Positions 37,016 through 47,171 are shown, numbered from the stretch's first letter. The stretch is 64,000 nt of DNA from Hymenobacter cellulosilyticus (GCF_022919215.1 NZ_CP095046.1:4764501-4828500), one strand, 5' to 3'. Translations and numbers: made by a program. The notes: generated from the letters alone by a model not told the origin.

Positions 37016-38028
37016 TTAGCGGGAAATACCCTTGTACTTGTTGTCCAGGTAGTTCAGGTCGAACGAGCCCAGGTTCTTGAAGTAGCTGTTCACCAGCTTG
37101 GCCGGATCGGTGGCCAGCTCACCGCGGCCGGGCACGTCGTTGCCGTCGTCCCAGGCCCAGGGGGCGTTGGCCCCGCCGTTGCCCTTGCTTTTCACGAAGC
37201 CGCCGTCGGGGCTGGTAAACAGGGCCGTATTGAAGCGCTGGTCCCAGAGGCCGTTGGGCTCAAAGATGTCCACCAGCTTATACTGCACGTCCCGGTCGTC
37301 GGCATTGGCCGGGGCTTCGGCCACCGTAGCCGAGGGGAAGTACTTGATACCGTCGCCGTTGAGCTTGTAGTACGGAAAGGCTTTGAGGCCGTGCCCTTGG
37401 CTTCCTGGGCCGTAACGGGGTGCAGGCCGCCGTTGAACTGCTCCATGGTCAGGCTCCCGTCCACGTCTTCCTGATTGGCCTGCAGCGGGCTGCCGGCGGG
37501 CACGAAGGAGTAGAAATCGGAGTGGGCTACTGTGACGATACCCTGCAGGTTGCCGTAGGTGCTGCCGTCCTTCCGGACCACGGCCAGCAGGCCCTCCAGG
37601 TCGTTTTCGTGCTCGTCGATGTTGTAGAGCAGCACGTTATCGGTCCAGTCGCGGGGGTGGAAGAAGGCGTAGGTGATAAACCAGTGGGTGCCGGTTTCGA
37701 CCACCGAGTAGTAGCCGTGGGCCGTGGCCGCGCGCGAGGCCAGGTTGTTCCAGTTGTTGGTGCCCGACCAGTCGCCGTCGAAGTTGATGGCCGTAATATA
37801 GTCGCCCTTGCCGCTCAGGCCGTGGTCCCCGGTTACGTCGGTGTCCTGGTAGTGCACCGGGGCCCAGCGCAGGGCCAGGCTGGCCTTGAAAGCTGCCGTA
37901 GCATCGGCCGACTGTGCCGCGGCTTTGGGCGCTACATCCAGTTGTTCGGCCGTTTTGTCGCAGCCGGTCAGGGCCGAGAGCGTGAGGCCCGTGGCGAGCA
38001 GGGCCGCCTTGGTAAAGAGTGTTTTCAT
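37016..38028 (-). CDS. Lipoprotein at the end of a SusCD operon (one apparent frameshift)
   Basis: About 337 residues with lipobox ALTGC (Cys about 23). The mature part contains LRWAPVHYQDTD, AINFDGDWSGTNNW, YYSVVETGTHWFITYAFFHPRDW, and HENDLEGLLAVVRKDG. The HxNDLEG stretch with FFHPRDW is reminiscent of the VPS62/NPP1-like metal-binding fold, but I would not assign it firmly. The frame is lost near 37396. Adding one G to GGG restores AKGHGLKAFPYYKLNGDG through to KYKGISR. It follows SusD by about 50 bp and is thus probably a surface-exposed substrate-binding or hydrolytic lipoprotein of that uptake system. Confidence 0.6.
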
Positions 38029-38076
38029 GTTAGGTTTTGGTTGGGGAAGGGTTGGAAAAGAATAGGCGAAACGGGC

Positions 38077-39677
38077 TTAGTAGCCGGTGTTCTGCTTGAG
38101 CTGGGCGTTGAGCGTGAGCTCAGTCGTGGGAATGGGGAAAATGCGCCGGTAGGTGTCGGCGTTGGTTTTCATGCCCTGCCCCACACCGACTCCCACTTGC
38201 CGAAGCGGATCAGGTCATTGCGGCGCCAGCCTTCCCAGGCCATTTCGCGGCTGCGCTCCTCGAAGAGGGAGTTCAAATCGACGGTAGCTAAGGCCGGTAC
38301 CTGGGCGCGGGTCCGGAGCTGGTTCACGAGGTCTTTGGGCGTGGCTCCGTCGGGGTCCTGGCCGCCGCGCAGCAGGGCTTCGGCCTTCATCAGCAGCACA
38401 TCGGCGTAGCGCAGCAGCACCAGGTCGTTGCCCTGGTCGCGGGAGGTGGACGACTTGTCGGGGTAGTACTTGATGTTGCGCGTGCCCTGGGCCTTGCCCA
38501 GCTCGTCGTTGCCCACGTCGAACTTGGCCGGGTCGCGGAAGGTGAGCTTGTCACTCAACTCCAGGTGGTAGTTGATTTTGTCGTTGCCGTCGGCGCCGGT
38601 GTAGCGCGAGTCGAGGCCCTTCTTGGTGGTGGCAATGAGCACGGGCGTGCGGCCGTCGCCCAGGTACTGCTTGCCCGAAAGCCACTGCTGGTTGCGGGTG
38701 TCATTGGGCTCCTTGTAGAGGGCAAAAAACTCGGGCCAGGTCAGGCTGGCGTTGCTGGGCGTGAAGAGCAGGTTGAACTTGTCCTTCATCTGCTGGTGCA
38801 GGGCAAAGCGCGACATCATGTTGCCCTGGGCCAGGTTGGCGTCGAAGGGCACGGCGAAGATGATTTCACTGACCTGGGGGCCGTTTTCCACTGCAAACAC
38901 GTCCATGTAGTTGGCCGCCAGGCTGTGCTTTTTGCCTTTGATAATGGCATTGCAGGCCGCAATGGCCTCCGAGTACTTCTTCTGCCCGGTGTAGACCTCG
39001 GCGTTCAGATACAGCTTAGCCAGCAACGCCTGGGCCGTGCTCTGGGTGGGCCGCCCGTAGGTCTGGGCCGATACTTCGGCTGATAGGTTGGGCAGGGCCT
39101 CTTTCAGCTCCCGCTCGATGTAGTCGAATACCTGCTGGCGGCTGGCATTGGCGGGCTGCTCGGTGGAGCCGAACTCGGGCACCAGCGGAATGTTGCCGTA
39201 GAGGTCCATCATCAGGTAGTAGTACAGGGCCCGCATGGTGCGCAGCTCGGCCGTAAACTGGGTTTTGAAGGCCCCGTCGGGCGTGTTCTGGAACAAAGCC
39301 AGGGTGCGGTTGCAGGTGCTGATGCCGCTGAAGCCCCACTCCCAGGCCACGCGCACAAACTCGTTCTGCGGGTTCCAGGTGTGCAAACTCAGCTGCTGGT
39401 AGCGTGCCCCGTCGTAGTAGTTGCCGTTGCGGGCCACAATCACGGCCTCGTCGGTGCTGAGTTCCTGCAGGTTCCAGTAGGCTTTGGCCACTTCCCCGCG
39501 CATCTGGCTGTAGACCGGCCCGGAGGCGGCAATAAACTGCTCAGGCGTGGAAAGGAAGTTACTGGGCGTGTATTCCGATTCGATGGGCGCGTCCAAGTCG
39601 GTGCAGCCGGCGGCAGTGAGCAGCGCGGTCAGGGCCGTGGCCAGGGTCAGGAAGCGGGAAGTATGGTTGGTAGGCAT
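38077..39677 (-). CDS. SusD/RagB-family outer-membrane lipoprotein 1 (one apparent frameshift)
   Basis: A surface substrate-binding partner of the SusC transporter, about 533 residues. Lipobox TAAGC precedes TDLDAPIESEYTPSNF. TPR-like helices carry the family patterns TAELRTMRALYYYLMMDLYGNIPLV, YGRPTQSTAQALLAKLYLNAEVY, and LRYADVLLMKAEALLRGG. The C-terminus is read in another frame after adding one G to GGGG near 38178: VWGQGMKTNADTYRRIFPIP through LKQNTGY, the expected SusD ending. The ATG at 39677 starts the signal peptide. It is the fifth gene of the sigma-phosphatase-FecR-SusCD operon. Confidence 0.9.
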
Positions 39678-39756
39678 GAGTTGTTCGTTGAAATCTGGTA
39701 GTTGGTCATGTCGACCAGCGGGAGACATCTCGCGTGCAGTGCTAATCAAAAGCCGT

Positions 39757-39810
39757 TGCAACGAAGCGGTAGAGATGCTTCGACAGGCTCAGCATGACGT
39801 TCTTTATTTT
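39757..39810. repeat. Possible dispersed intergenic repeat
   Basis: The SusC-SusD gap contains CGGTAGAGATGCTTCGACAG followed by GCTCAGCATGACGTTC. I recognise this kind of segment as an interspersed repeat in Hymenobacter and related genomes, recalled rather than checked. No second copy is in this window. Confidence 0.35.
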
Positions 39811-39822
39811 GTTCTGCCCTCG

Positions 39823-42800
39823 TTAAAAGTCCAGGTTCACGCCCAGCACGTAGGAGCGGGTTTTGGGGTAGAAGTTGTTGTTGTCGAGGCCGGGCGTGAG
39901 GCCGCCCAGGTTCATTTCCGGGTCGATGCCGCGGTACTTGGTGATGGTCACCAGGTTCTGGCCGGTGGCGTAGAGGCGGGCCCGCTTCACGTACTCGTTC
40001 TTGATGGGCAGATTGTAGCCCAGCGTCACGTTGTCGAGGCGCAGGTAGGAGCCGTCTTCGAGGTAGCGGTTGGAGTAGTAGTTGGCGCGGTTGTCGGCGT
40101 AGGGCTCGTCCAGGGAAAAGGCCGGCAGGTTGTTGGCCGTCGACTGGGCCGGGATGTTGAGGTTGGCCAGCGTGGCATTCAGAATCTTGTTGCCCTGCAC
40201 CCCGCGCAGAAAGAAGTTGAGGTCCAGGCTTTTCCAGCTCACCGTGTTGCTCAAACCGTAGAGCAGCTTGGGCTGGGCGTTGCCCTGGTAGCGGTAGTCG
40301 GCCAGGGCGGGCGAGCCAGTCGTGGTGCCGTCGGCCTTGTAGAAGAGCGAGAGGCCGTTTTCGTCGCGTCCGGCGTATTCGGGCAAGAAAAACTGGCCGA
40401 TGGGGTAACCCGTTTTCACCACCTGGGTCGAAATGCCGCTCTGGCCCGAACCGCCGGGGTAAGCCGTGTACACCTGGTCGAGGCGGAACTGCTCGTTGGC
40501 CAGCTTCTCCACCTTGTTCACGTTGTGGGCCAAGGTGCCGGTCAGGCTCCACTGGAAGCTCTTGGTTTGCACCGGCGTGGCGTTCAAGGTCAGCTCCAGG
40601 CCCTTGTTGCTGATTTCGCCCACGTTGGTGTAGAGCGTGTTCACGAAGTACTGCGTAGTCGAAACCGGGTAGTTCCAGATCAGGTCGGAGGTGCGCTTGT
40701 CGTAGTACTCCACCGTGCCGCTCAGGCGGTTATCCAGCAGGCCGAAGTCCAGGCCCACGTTCAGCATGCCGGTGGCTTCCCATTTCAGGTCTGGGTTGGG
40801 GTTCTGGGTCGGACCGATGGCCTTGATGAAGGCGCCGTTGTAGTAGAAGGTACCCACGCTGCTGTAGCGCTGGGTGGCAATCAGCGGGTCGAAGCCCAGA
40901 GAGTTGCCGGTGATGCCGTAGCCCACGCGCAGCTTGAGCTCATTGAGCTTGGTCAGGCCCGAGAGGAAGTTTTCCCCAGCCAGGTTCCAGGCCAACGAAG
41001 CGGCCGGGAAGGTGCCCCAGCGGTTGTTCAAGCCGAAGGCCGAGGACCCGTCGCGCCGCACCGACACCTGCAGGAAGTAGCGGTCCAGCAGGCCGTAGTT
41101 CAGACGGGCATAGCCCGAAATCAGGCGCAGCGTGCTGATGCCCAGGCTGTAGCCGGCAATGGCCGCGTCATAGTTCGGTGTCACGCCGCCGGGGTTGCCC
41201 AGGCCCAGGTTGTTGTAGCCCAGTTGGTCCGAGACGAAACCGCGGGTATCGGTCTGGAAACCGTCCCCGTTTTTGTCTTCCTGCCAGGAGTAGCCCACCA
41301 GCACTTTCAGGTCGTGGGTTTCGTTGTTGAGCGGGTTGTAGGTCAGGAAGTTCTCCAGGATTTTGCGGGTGTTGTCCACGCTGTAGCGCCGGGCCAGGCC
41401 CTTGGCCGCCAGGCCGGTCACGTTGTTGCTGTTCGGCACCGGCGACTCCCGGCCCTGGTAGGCCCCGCCCTTCACCGTCTCGTTTTGCATCGAAAGGCTG
41501 AGCGTGTTGGTCAGGTTGGGCAGAATGGTGAGCTGGGCGCTGGCATTGCCCAGCAGGGTGTTGATTTTGCGCTCTTCCTGGTTCTGTTCCAGCAAGGCCA
41601 CTGGGTTGTAGTACTGGGTCCGGGTCAGGTTTTCCTTGTAGCTTCCGTCCGGGTTTTGGATGTTGGTGGTGGGCAAATGCGTGAACATGTTGCGGTACAC
41701 CAAATCCGAAATCAAATGCTGCTTGAGCAGGGAGTTGGTCAGGGTAAAGCGCAGCTGGAGCTTGTCCTTGAGGGTTTTCTGGTCGAGGTTGATTTTGCCG
41801 ATGAGCCGCTCACTGTCGGAGGTGTTCATCACGCCCTCGCGCTTGAAGTAGTTGACGCTGGCGTTGAAGGCCGACTTCTCCGAGCCCCCGCCGTAGCTGA
41901 TGGTGTGGTTGTGGCTGATGCCGGTGCGCATCACTTCCTTTTGCCAGTCGGTGTTGGTGCCCTCGTCGTTGTCGGCCGGGCTCAAGCTCTTGCCGTTTAC
42001 TTCCAGGTAGCGCCGCAGCTCGTCCCCGCTGAGCATGTCAATCGTGTTGGATACCTGTTCCACGCCCACGTAGCCGCTGTAACTCACGGCCGCGTTAGGC
42101 TTCTGCCGGCGGGTCGTAATGATAATCACCCCGTTGGCGGCTCGGGCCCCATAAATAGCCGTGGCCGAAGCGTCCTTGAGCACATCGATGCTCACGATGT
42201 CGTCGGGCGCTACCAGGTTGATGCTGGCCGCGGGCACGCCGTCAATAACGTAAAACGGCTCCTGGGCCTGGCCCGTGCGCAACGACGAAGCCCCGCGCAG
42301 CACCACCGAGGCCGTGGCGTTCGGGTCACCGCTGCGGGTGATGTTCAGGCCGGCCACTTTGCCCTGCAGAATCTGGTCGGGGGTAGCCACCACGCCGCGG
42401 TTGAATTCGCGCGGGTCCACGTTGGTAATTGAGCTGGTGACTTCGCCCTTCTTGGCCGAGCCGTAGCCGATTACCACCACGTCGTTGAGCAGCTTCAAAT
42501 CCTGCTGCAGGGTCACGTCGAGCACAGCACGACCTTGCAGGGGTATTTCCTGGGCCACGTAGCCTACGAAGGAAAACACCAGCGTTTCGGCCCCGTCGGG
42601 CACCGTGAGCAGAAATTCGCCGGCCGAGTTGGTCACCGTGCCCACCGAGGTTCCTTTCACCATCACCGTCACACCGGGAATGCCGGTGCCGTTGGCTTCG
42701 GTTACCTTGCCCTTCACTTCCTGGGCGGCGCGGCGGGCGGGTTTGGCGGGAGCCGGAGTGGAGGCCGCCGGTTGCAGGATAATGACGCCCTGCTTCTCCT

Positions 42801-43116
42801 CGAAGCGCAACGCCTGGCCTTGCAGCAGCTGGCGCAGAATCTCGCTCACCTTGGCGCCGCGGAATTCGGAGGCTTCCACCTTCGTTTCCTTCAGGTCGGT
42901 GGACTCATACACGATGTTTACGCCGGCTTCGCGCTGCAAGCGCTGCAGGGCCGTGGCCAGCGAGCCGGTTTGCACGGCAAAATAGGCTACCTCGGCATTG
43001 GCTTTCTGGGCCAGGCTGAGCTGGGGCAGGCTGATTTCGGCCAGCAGCAGGGCGCTGGTCAGCAGCAGCTTGCGGCTGTGCTTCTGGCCGTAACGTAAGT
43101 AGTTCAGGTGCGTCAT
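39823..43116 (-). CDS. SusC/RagA-family TonB-dependent transporter 1 with STN domain
   Basis: A 1097-residue outer-membrane transporter. After a signal peptide comes an STN (secretin/TonB N-terminal) domain at about 40-125 (FAVQTGSLATALQRLQREAGVNIVYES), which signals to FecR. Then a carboxypeptidase-regulatory-like domain (VKGKVTEANGTGIPGVTVMVKGTS), the plug with the SusC motif VVVIGYGSAKKGEVTSSI, and DVLKDASATAIYGARAANGVIIITT. The beta-barrel ends in VLGVNLDF. The ATG at 43116 is preferred to a TTG at 43137. Unlike most large genes here its frame is intact. Together with the sigma, FecR and phosphatase genes upstream, it implies substrate-induced uptake of a phosphate-containing or phosphatase-released ligand (inference). 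Confidence 0.92.
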   Translation of the reverse strand: MTHLNYLRYGQKHSRKLLLTSALLLAEISLPQLSLAQKANAEVAYFAVQTGSLATALQRLQREAGVNIVYESTDLKETKVEASEFRGAKVSEILRQLLQGQALRFEEKQGVIILQPAASTPAPAKPARRAAQEVKGKVTEANGTGIPGVTVMVKGTSVGTVTNSAGEFLLTVPDGAETLVFSFVGYVAQEIPLQGRAVLDVTLQQDLKLLNDVVVIGYGSAKKGEVTSSITNVDPREFNRGVVATPDQILQGKVAGLNITRSGDPNATASVVLRGASSLRTGQAQEPFYVIDGVPAASINLVAPDDIVSIDVLKDASATAIYGARAANGVIIITTRRQKPNAAVSYSGYVGVEQVSNTIDMLSGDELRRYLEVNGKSLSPADNDEGTNTDWQKEVMRTGISHNHTISYGGGSEKSAFNASVNYFKREGVMNTSDSERLIGKINLDQKTLKDKLQLRFTLTNSLLKQHLISDLVYRNMFTHLPTTNIQNPDGSYKENLTRTQYYNPVALLEQNQEERKINTLLGNASAQLTILPNLTNTLSLSMQNETVKGGAYQGRESPVPNSNNVTGLAAKGLARRYSVDNTRKILENFLTYNPLNNETHDLKVLVGYSWQEDKNGDGFQTDTRGFVSDQLGYNNLGLGNPGGVTPNYDAAIAGYSLGISTLRLISGYARLNYGLLDRYFLQVSVRRDGSSAFGLNNRWGTFPAASLAWNLAGENFLSGLTKLNELKLRVGYGITGNSLGFDPLIATQRYSSVGTFYYNGAFIKAIGPTQNPNPDLKWEATGMLNVGLDFGLLDNRLSGTVEYYDKRTSDLIWNYPVSTTQYFVNTLYTNVGEISNKGLELTLNATPVQTKSFQWSLTGTLAHNVNKVEKLANEQFRLDQVYTAYPGGSGQSGISTQVVKTGYPIGQFFLPEYAGRDENGLSLFYKADGTTTGSPALADYRYQGNAQPKLLYGLSNTVSWKSLDLNFFLRGVQGNKILNATLANLNIPAQSTANNLPAFSLDEPYADNRANYYSNRYLEDGSYLRLDNVTLGYNLPIKNEYVKRARLYATGQNLVTITKYRGIDPEMNLGGLTPGLDNNNFYPKTRSYVLGVNLDF

Positions 43117-43200
43117 ACGGTGGTAAGGTTTGGGCAAGGCGGGGCCGGCCCGGCCCGCAGTAAGGGGTTGGAGAAAAAGGAAAAGCAGCTGGGCTTGGGG

Positions 43201-44148
43201 TTATTCTACCTGGTAAGTAGTGGCGGTGCGCTTGCTGATGCGCAGGTGGTGGCGTTGCAGCAGGGTATTGAGCACGTCGGTAATCTGGTCGGCGGAAAGT
43301 GCGGGGTCGAGCGTACCGGTCAGGGCCACCGCTGGGGCCGTAGCGGGCAACTCGAACTGCACGGGGTAGTAGGTCTCGAGCAGAAAGAAAATTTCGGGTA
43401 ATGACGCCTGCTCAAAGGCCAGCAGCCGGCGGGTAGCTAAGTCCACCGGAGCCTCATTCTGGGAAAGCGTAAGCTGATGCGTACTAGCGTTATATATAAG
43501 TTGATCCTGGGGCCGCAGCACGGCCAGGAGGCGGTTTTGGTGGGCCACCTGCACCCGCCCGGTGCGCACCAGCACGGTAGCGGCGGGCAGCTGCGGGTAG
43601 GCCTTCACCAGGAAGGACGTGCCCAGCACTTTCACCGCCACCGTGCTGGTGCGCACCACAAATGGATGCTTGGGGTCCTTGGTCACGTCGAAAAAGGCCT
43701 CCCCGCGCAGCTGCACGGTTCGCACCTTTCCGAACGTAGCCGCGCAGGTCAACTCCGAGCGGGGCCGCAGCCACACACGGCTGCGGTCGGGCAGTACAAT
43801 TTCCCGCTGCTCCCCTACCCCAGTGGCGTAGCGCAGCAGTTGAGGGCCCGGCTTACGGAGCCAGAAGGCCGCGGCAGCCAGCAGCAAGGGTACCAGCACG
43901 GCGGCCAGTTTCAGCACCGGCCACAGCGGCTGCACCCGCGCCGGGGCCTGGGTGCGGGTACGGATGTGGCGCAGCATCCGGGCCTGCCGCTCGGCAGTTA
44001 GCTCCTCGTTTAGGAGCTCGTCATCTTCCGGGGCAGCAGCCAGCGCGTCCAGCCACTGCTCCCGCTGCTGCTGCCGGCGGGCGCGGCTTCGCAGGGAGTA
44101 CAACAGGCGGGTGGGCAGGCGGTGGCGGCGGAACTTGCGGGGCTTCAT
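43201..44148 (-). CDS. FecR-family anti-sigma factor 1
   Basis: A 315-residue inner-membrane anti-sigma factor. A basic cytoplasmic segment of about 85 residues precedes one membrane helix (LWPVLKLAAVLVPLLLAAAAFW, about 90-110). The periplasmic FecR domain carries EIVLPDRSRVWLRPRSEL, VQLRGEAFFDV and VKVLGTSFLVKAY, and the C-terminal DUF4974 STN-like module ends SKRTATTYQVE. It should transduce the signal from the STN domain of the adjacent SusC to the ECF sigma factor at 46698. The ATG at 44148 is preferred to an upstream ATG 5 codons earlier. A phosphatase gene separates it from the sigma gene, which is unusual. Confidence 0.9.
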   Translation of the reverse strand: MKPRKFRRHRLPTRLLYSLRSRARRQQQREQWLDALAAAPEDDELLNEELTAERQARMLRHIRTRTQAPARVQPLWPVLKLAAVLVPLLLAAAAFWLRKPGPQLLRYATGVGEQREIVLPDRSRVWLRPRSELTCAATFGKVRTVQLRGEAFFDVTKDPKHPFVVRTSTVAVKVLGTSFLVKAYPQLPAATVLVRTGRVQVAHQNRLLAVLRPQDQLIYNASTHQLTLSQNEAPVDLATRRLLAFEQASLPEIFFLLETYYPVQFELPATAPAVALTGTLDPALSADQITDVLNTLLQRHHLRISKRTATTYQVE

Positions 44149-44226
44149 AACCAAGTTGCACAAGCTGAGCGGAGTAACTATCCAATCAGCCTGATATAAC
44201 GAAAGCGTAATATTGAATGGCCGCGG

Positions 44227-45879
44227 CTACTTGCGGCGCTTCTTCGGAGTAGTTGTACTCAGCACTTCCACAATGGGCTGCCCGGTGCAGGCGCTGGGCA
44301 GCTTGCTTTCCACCAGCATGGCGGCCGTGGGGCAATGTCGGTGATGCTGTGGTACTCGTAGCTGACGCCGGGCGTGATGCCGGCCCCAAACCAGAGCAGG
44401 GGCACGTGGCTGTCGTAGAGGTAGCCCGAGCCGTGGGTGGCGCCCACGCCCAGCTCCCAGGTCCAGCCCGGGGAAAGCTCGAAGCGCACGTCGCCGAAGC
44501 GCTGGTAGTAGAGCCCGTTTTGCAGCTTGGTTTCCAGGAAAGCCCCCGTGCTGCTGGTCAAGAGCTGGGCGGTGGTATTCACCTGGGCAATGCCGGGCTG
44601 CTCGCGCAGGTAGTCGGCCAGCAGGTTCTGCACCCGGGTCAACTCTAGCTTGCGGCTGGCAATGAGGGGCCGGTTGAGGTAGTACATGTTGTTGCGTTCC
44701 GTCTCCAGCCACTGCCCGGGCCCGAGCTGCTGGGTCAGGAAGTCGGCGGCGCCTTTGTTGAGCGTGGCGTGGTTCTGGGCGCCAGCCGGGGCCTGGTGCT
44801 GGGCCAGGTATTTGGGTACTTCGCTGGCTCCGTGGTCGGCGGTCAGGAAAATAGTGTAGTTGCCCTTGCCCACGGTTTTGTCGAGAGCCTGCAGCAGACG
44901 GGCAATTTCCAGGTCCAGGCGCAGGTACAGGTCGTTTTCCTCTTTCGACAGCGGCCCGAACGTGTGGCCCACCGGGTCGGGGCTGGAGTAGCTGATGGCC
45001 AGCAAATCGGGCACGTCGTCGCGGCCCAAGTCCGTGTTGGCCAGCGCCGTGAGGGCCAGGTCGGTGAGCAGGTTGTTACCGAAGGGCGAAATGTTAACGG
45101 CCTCGTAGGCGGGCGGATTGAGCGGGGCTATCTTACTCAGGTCATAGGGAAACGTGGCGGCCGTTTTGCCCTTGAATATCCGCTCGAAGCTGTTAGAATC
45201 GGCTACGCTGTTGAGGTAGGCCTCGGGCCGCGCAGGGGCGTCCAGGTTTGCTGCCGGTAGTAGTCGGCCTTTTTCTGGGCGTTGAAGTCGGCCACCCACT
45301 TGGGCAGCGCGGGCATGTAGTAGGTGCTGGAAATGAAGTCGCCGGTGTTCATGTCGAACCAGAAGGCCCCGTCGGCCATGTGGCCCGCGGGCAGGGCCGA
45401 GGCCCGGTCCTTGAGCGACAAGGCTATGACTTTGCTGCGCCCGTTGGACACCATCTTCATTTCGTCGCCCAGGGTGGTGCTCACCTGGTTGCGGGCCGAT
45501 ACGCCCATGCCCTTCGGGGTGCCCACAAGCTGCACCGTGGAGTCGTCGGTGCAATACACGTCGCGGCGCAGGCGCCGGTCGTACCAGGAGTTGCCGACTA
45601 CGCCGTGGTAACGGGGCGTGGTGCCGGTATACACCGAGCTGTGCCCCGGACCAGTCACGGTGGGCACGTAGTTGTAATGGGTGTTGCGGCACTGAAATCC
45701 CTCGCGCAGCAGGCGCTTGAAGCCGTCGTTGCCGAGCTGGTCGTAGAAGCGGGGCAGGTAGTCGGCGCGCATCTGGTCGACCATGATGCCGACCAGCAAC
45801 TTAGGCTTTGGGTACCCTGGGCAACTGCAGCCGAAGCATTGCCCAGCAACAGGGCAGAGAGCAATAGTTTTTGAATCAT
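44227..45879 (-). CDS. PafA-like alkaline phosphatase (three apparent frameshifts)
   Basis: A secreted phosphomonoesterase/phosphodiesterase of the alkaline phosphatase superfamily, about 551 residues when repaired, close to the Elizabethkingia PafA length. The signal peptide MIQKLLLSALLLGNASAAVAQ is followed by PKPKLLVGIMVDQMRADYL (first metal Asp), the nucleophile region NYVPTVTGPGHSSVYTG (Thr), GVVGNSWYD, LLAISYSSPDPVGHTFGP and LTADHGASEVP (metal ligands). Breaks are near 45818 (add G to GGG), 45233 (add C to CCC) and 44333 (add C to CCCC, restoring IAPTAAMLVESKLP). Such enzymes release phosphate from organic esters. It lies between the sigma and anti-sigma genes in a SusCD operon. Confidence 0.85.
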
Positions 45880-46149
45880 ACGAGGATACAGGCCTACCAG
45901 GGCTTAAGCCCCAAGCAAACCCAAGCGGAAAGAAAGATGAGTTCGGACAACGCCGGCCGGCTGTGGCACACTGCCGGCTACCAGCAGCCTGTGGCGTTCT
46001 GACCCGATAAAAGACTGAAAGATGGAGGCGGCCGTTATGGCCTACCCGGGCCGCCATCCACTTCTACCAGTTGCAGACCCACTCCTTTCCAACCATTCCC
46101 CCGCTTGGATTTAACGAAGAGGTAACATAGGCCGCTGCCCCGTCTGCAC

Positions 46150-46698
46150 TCAGCTCAGCAGCTTGGTCAGAAAGGGCGACATCTTGTGCAGGGCGCTGTT
46201 GAGCTGGTTGCGGACAGTCTGCTCCGAGGTGGCAAACTTCTCGGCTATTTCCTTGACCGAGAAGTCGCCTAGCATGCCCAGCAAAAACACTTCCTTTTCC
46301 TTGGGTGGCAGTCCCTGGGCCCGGGCCTGAATGGCCGCCAGCGTGTCGTGGCCCACCAGGCGGGCAAAAGTTGTTTCGGTGCTGTGCGGCTGAGCGGCCC
46401 CCACGGCCTGCAGGTGGCGGCTGCGGATAGTAGCATCCCGGAACCGGGTCAGAATTTTCTTGCGCAACGCTCCTACCAGGTAGCCGGGCGCGTTGGAGTG
46501 CACGCGCAGCTGCGTCCGGTTGGCCCACAGGTCACAAAAAAGCTCCTGGGTCAGGTCTTCCGCATCGGCTGCGTGGCGCAGCACTTTGTAGGCGTAGCGG
46601 TACAGTTCCCGCCACTGCGACTCGAACACCTGCTCGAAAGCCTGGTAGTCGTTGTTGCGGATTCGCTCGAACAACTCAAGTAAATTCTCAGTAGCCAC
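46150..46698 (-). CDS. ECF RNA polymerase sigma factor 1 (FecI-type)
   Basis: A 182-residue sigma-70-family factor. Region 2 is ELYRYAYKVLRHAADAEDLTQELFCDLW; region 4 is LPPKEKEVFLLGMLGDFSVKEIAEKFATSEQTVRNQLNSAL. The start is a GTG at 46698; no in-frame ATG lies nearby. It heads the operon controlling the PafA phosphatase, FecR and SusCD genes, presumably held inactive by the FecR at 43201. The 270-bp gap to the phosphatase holds no terminator, so the sigma gene may be cotranscribed or the phosphatase may have its own sigma-dependent promoter. Confidence 0.9.
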   Translation of the reverse strand: MATENLLELFERIRNNDYQAFEQVFESQWRELYRYAYKVLRHAADAEDLTQELFCDLWANRTQLRVHSNAPGYLVGALRKKILTRFRDATIRSRHLQAVGAAQPHSTETTFARLVGHDTLAAIQARAQGLPPKEKEVFLLGMLGDFSVKEIAEKFATSEQTVRNQLNSALHKMSPFLTKLLS

Positions 46699-46714
46699 GG
46701 CGCATTGTTTGCAC

Positions 46715-46722
46715 CAAATGTA
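46715..46722 (-). promoter_or_regulatory. Possible -7 element of the ECF sigma gene
   Basis: TACATTTG on the minus strand matches TAnnTTTG 17 bp before the GTG start. No TTTG -33 element is at the right distance, and the implied leader is only about 10 nt, so this is weakly supported. Confidence 0.3.
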
Positions 46723-47171
46723 AACGCCCCGGCACGTGTTAGCAGGCCCCGTTTGCAGTAATCATACAAGGTTCATCAGGGCGTAACAAATGCGTAAACC
46801 AGCCAGGCAGCGTGTACTCCTGCCGTTGGCCCGCTTCAGAAAAAGTACCCGATAAATTTTGCTCTGTTCTGTTGTTCCCGCTCCGGCACTAAGCTAGCCC
46901 GAGCAGATGGCGTCGGGTGAGCGGGACCAAGCCCACGTTACCTAGCAACTGCCCCTAATCAATTACCGGGCTGGCCTCCCCTGCCCCCTATGGGTTCGTT
47001 CTTTATAGGTGGGCATACTGAATGCCCAGGTTTACCTTATTGACCAGTAACACCCAATGACATAGCGGTTATAGTGCAACTGTAACTATTATAACTTCTT
47101 GCAAGTCAAGCTCAATAAACGCGACAGTCGGTTTAGATGCGGCAAACGGTTATTAGCCGGTAAGAAAGAGT
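46723..47171. other. Intergenic, partly AT-rich
   Basis: A short hairpin GGGCAT-ACTGA-ATGCCC lies at 47011-47027 without a T-run. Otherwise nothing is recognised between the DUF4260 gene and the sigma operon. Confidence 0.35.

Noticed and set aside
39547..42432. A 961-codon open frame antisense to SusC
   Set aside because: A GC-rich shadow of SusC: repetitive Val/Gly/His/Gln composition, no domain, and fully contained within a conserved gene on the other strand.
45203..46057. Separate long gene overlapping the start of the phosphatase
   Set aside because: The extension upstream of 45879 has no coding character. The true N-terminus is the signal peptide at 45879 joined by a one-base repair.
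47011..47027. GGGCAT-ACTGA-ATGCCC hairpin as a terminator
   Set aside because: It has a six-base stem with no T-run on either strand and lies 145 bp from the nearest stop.
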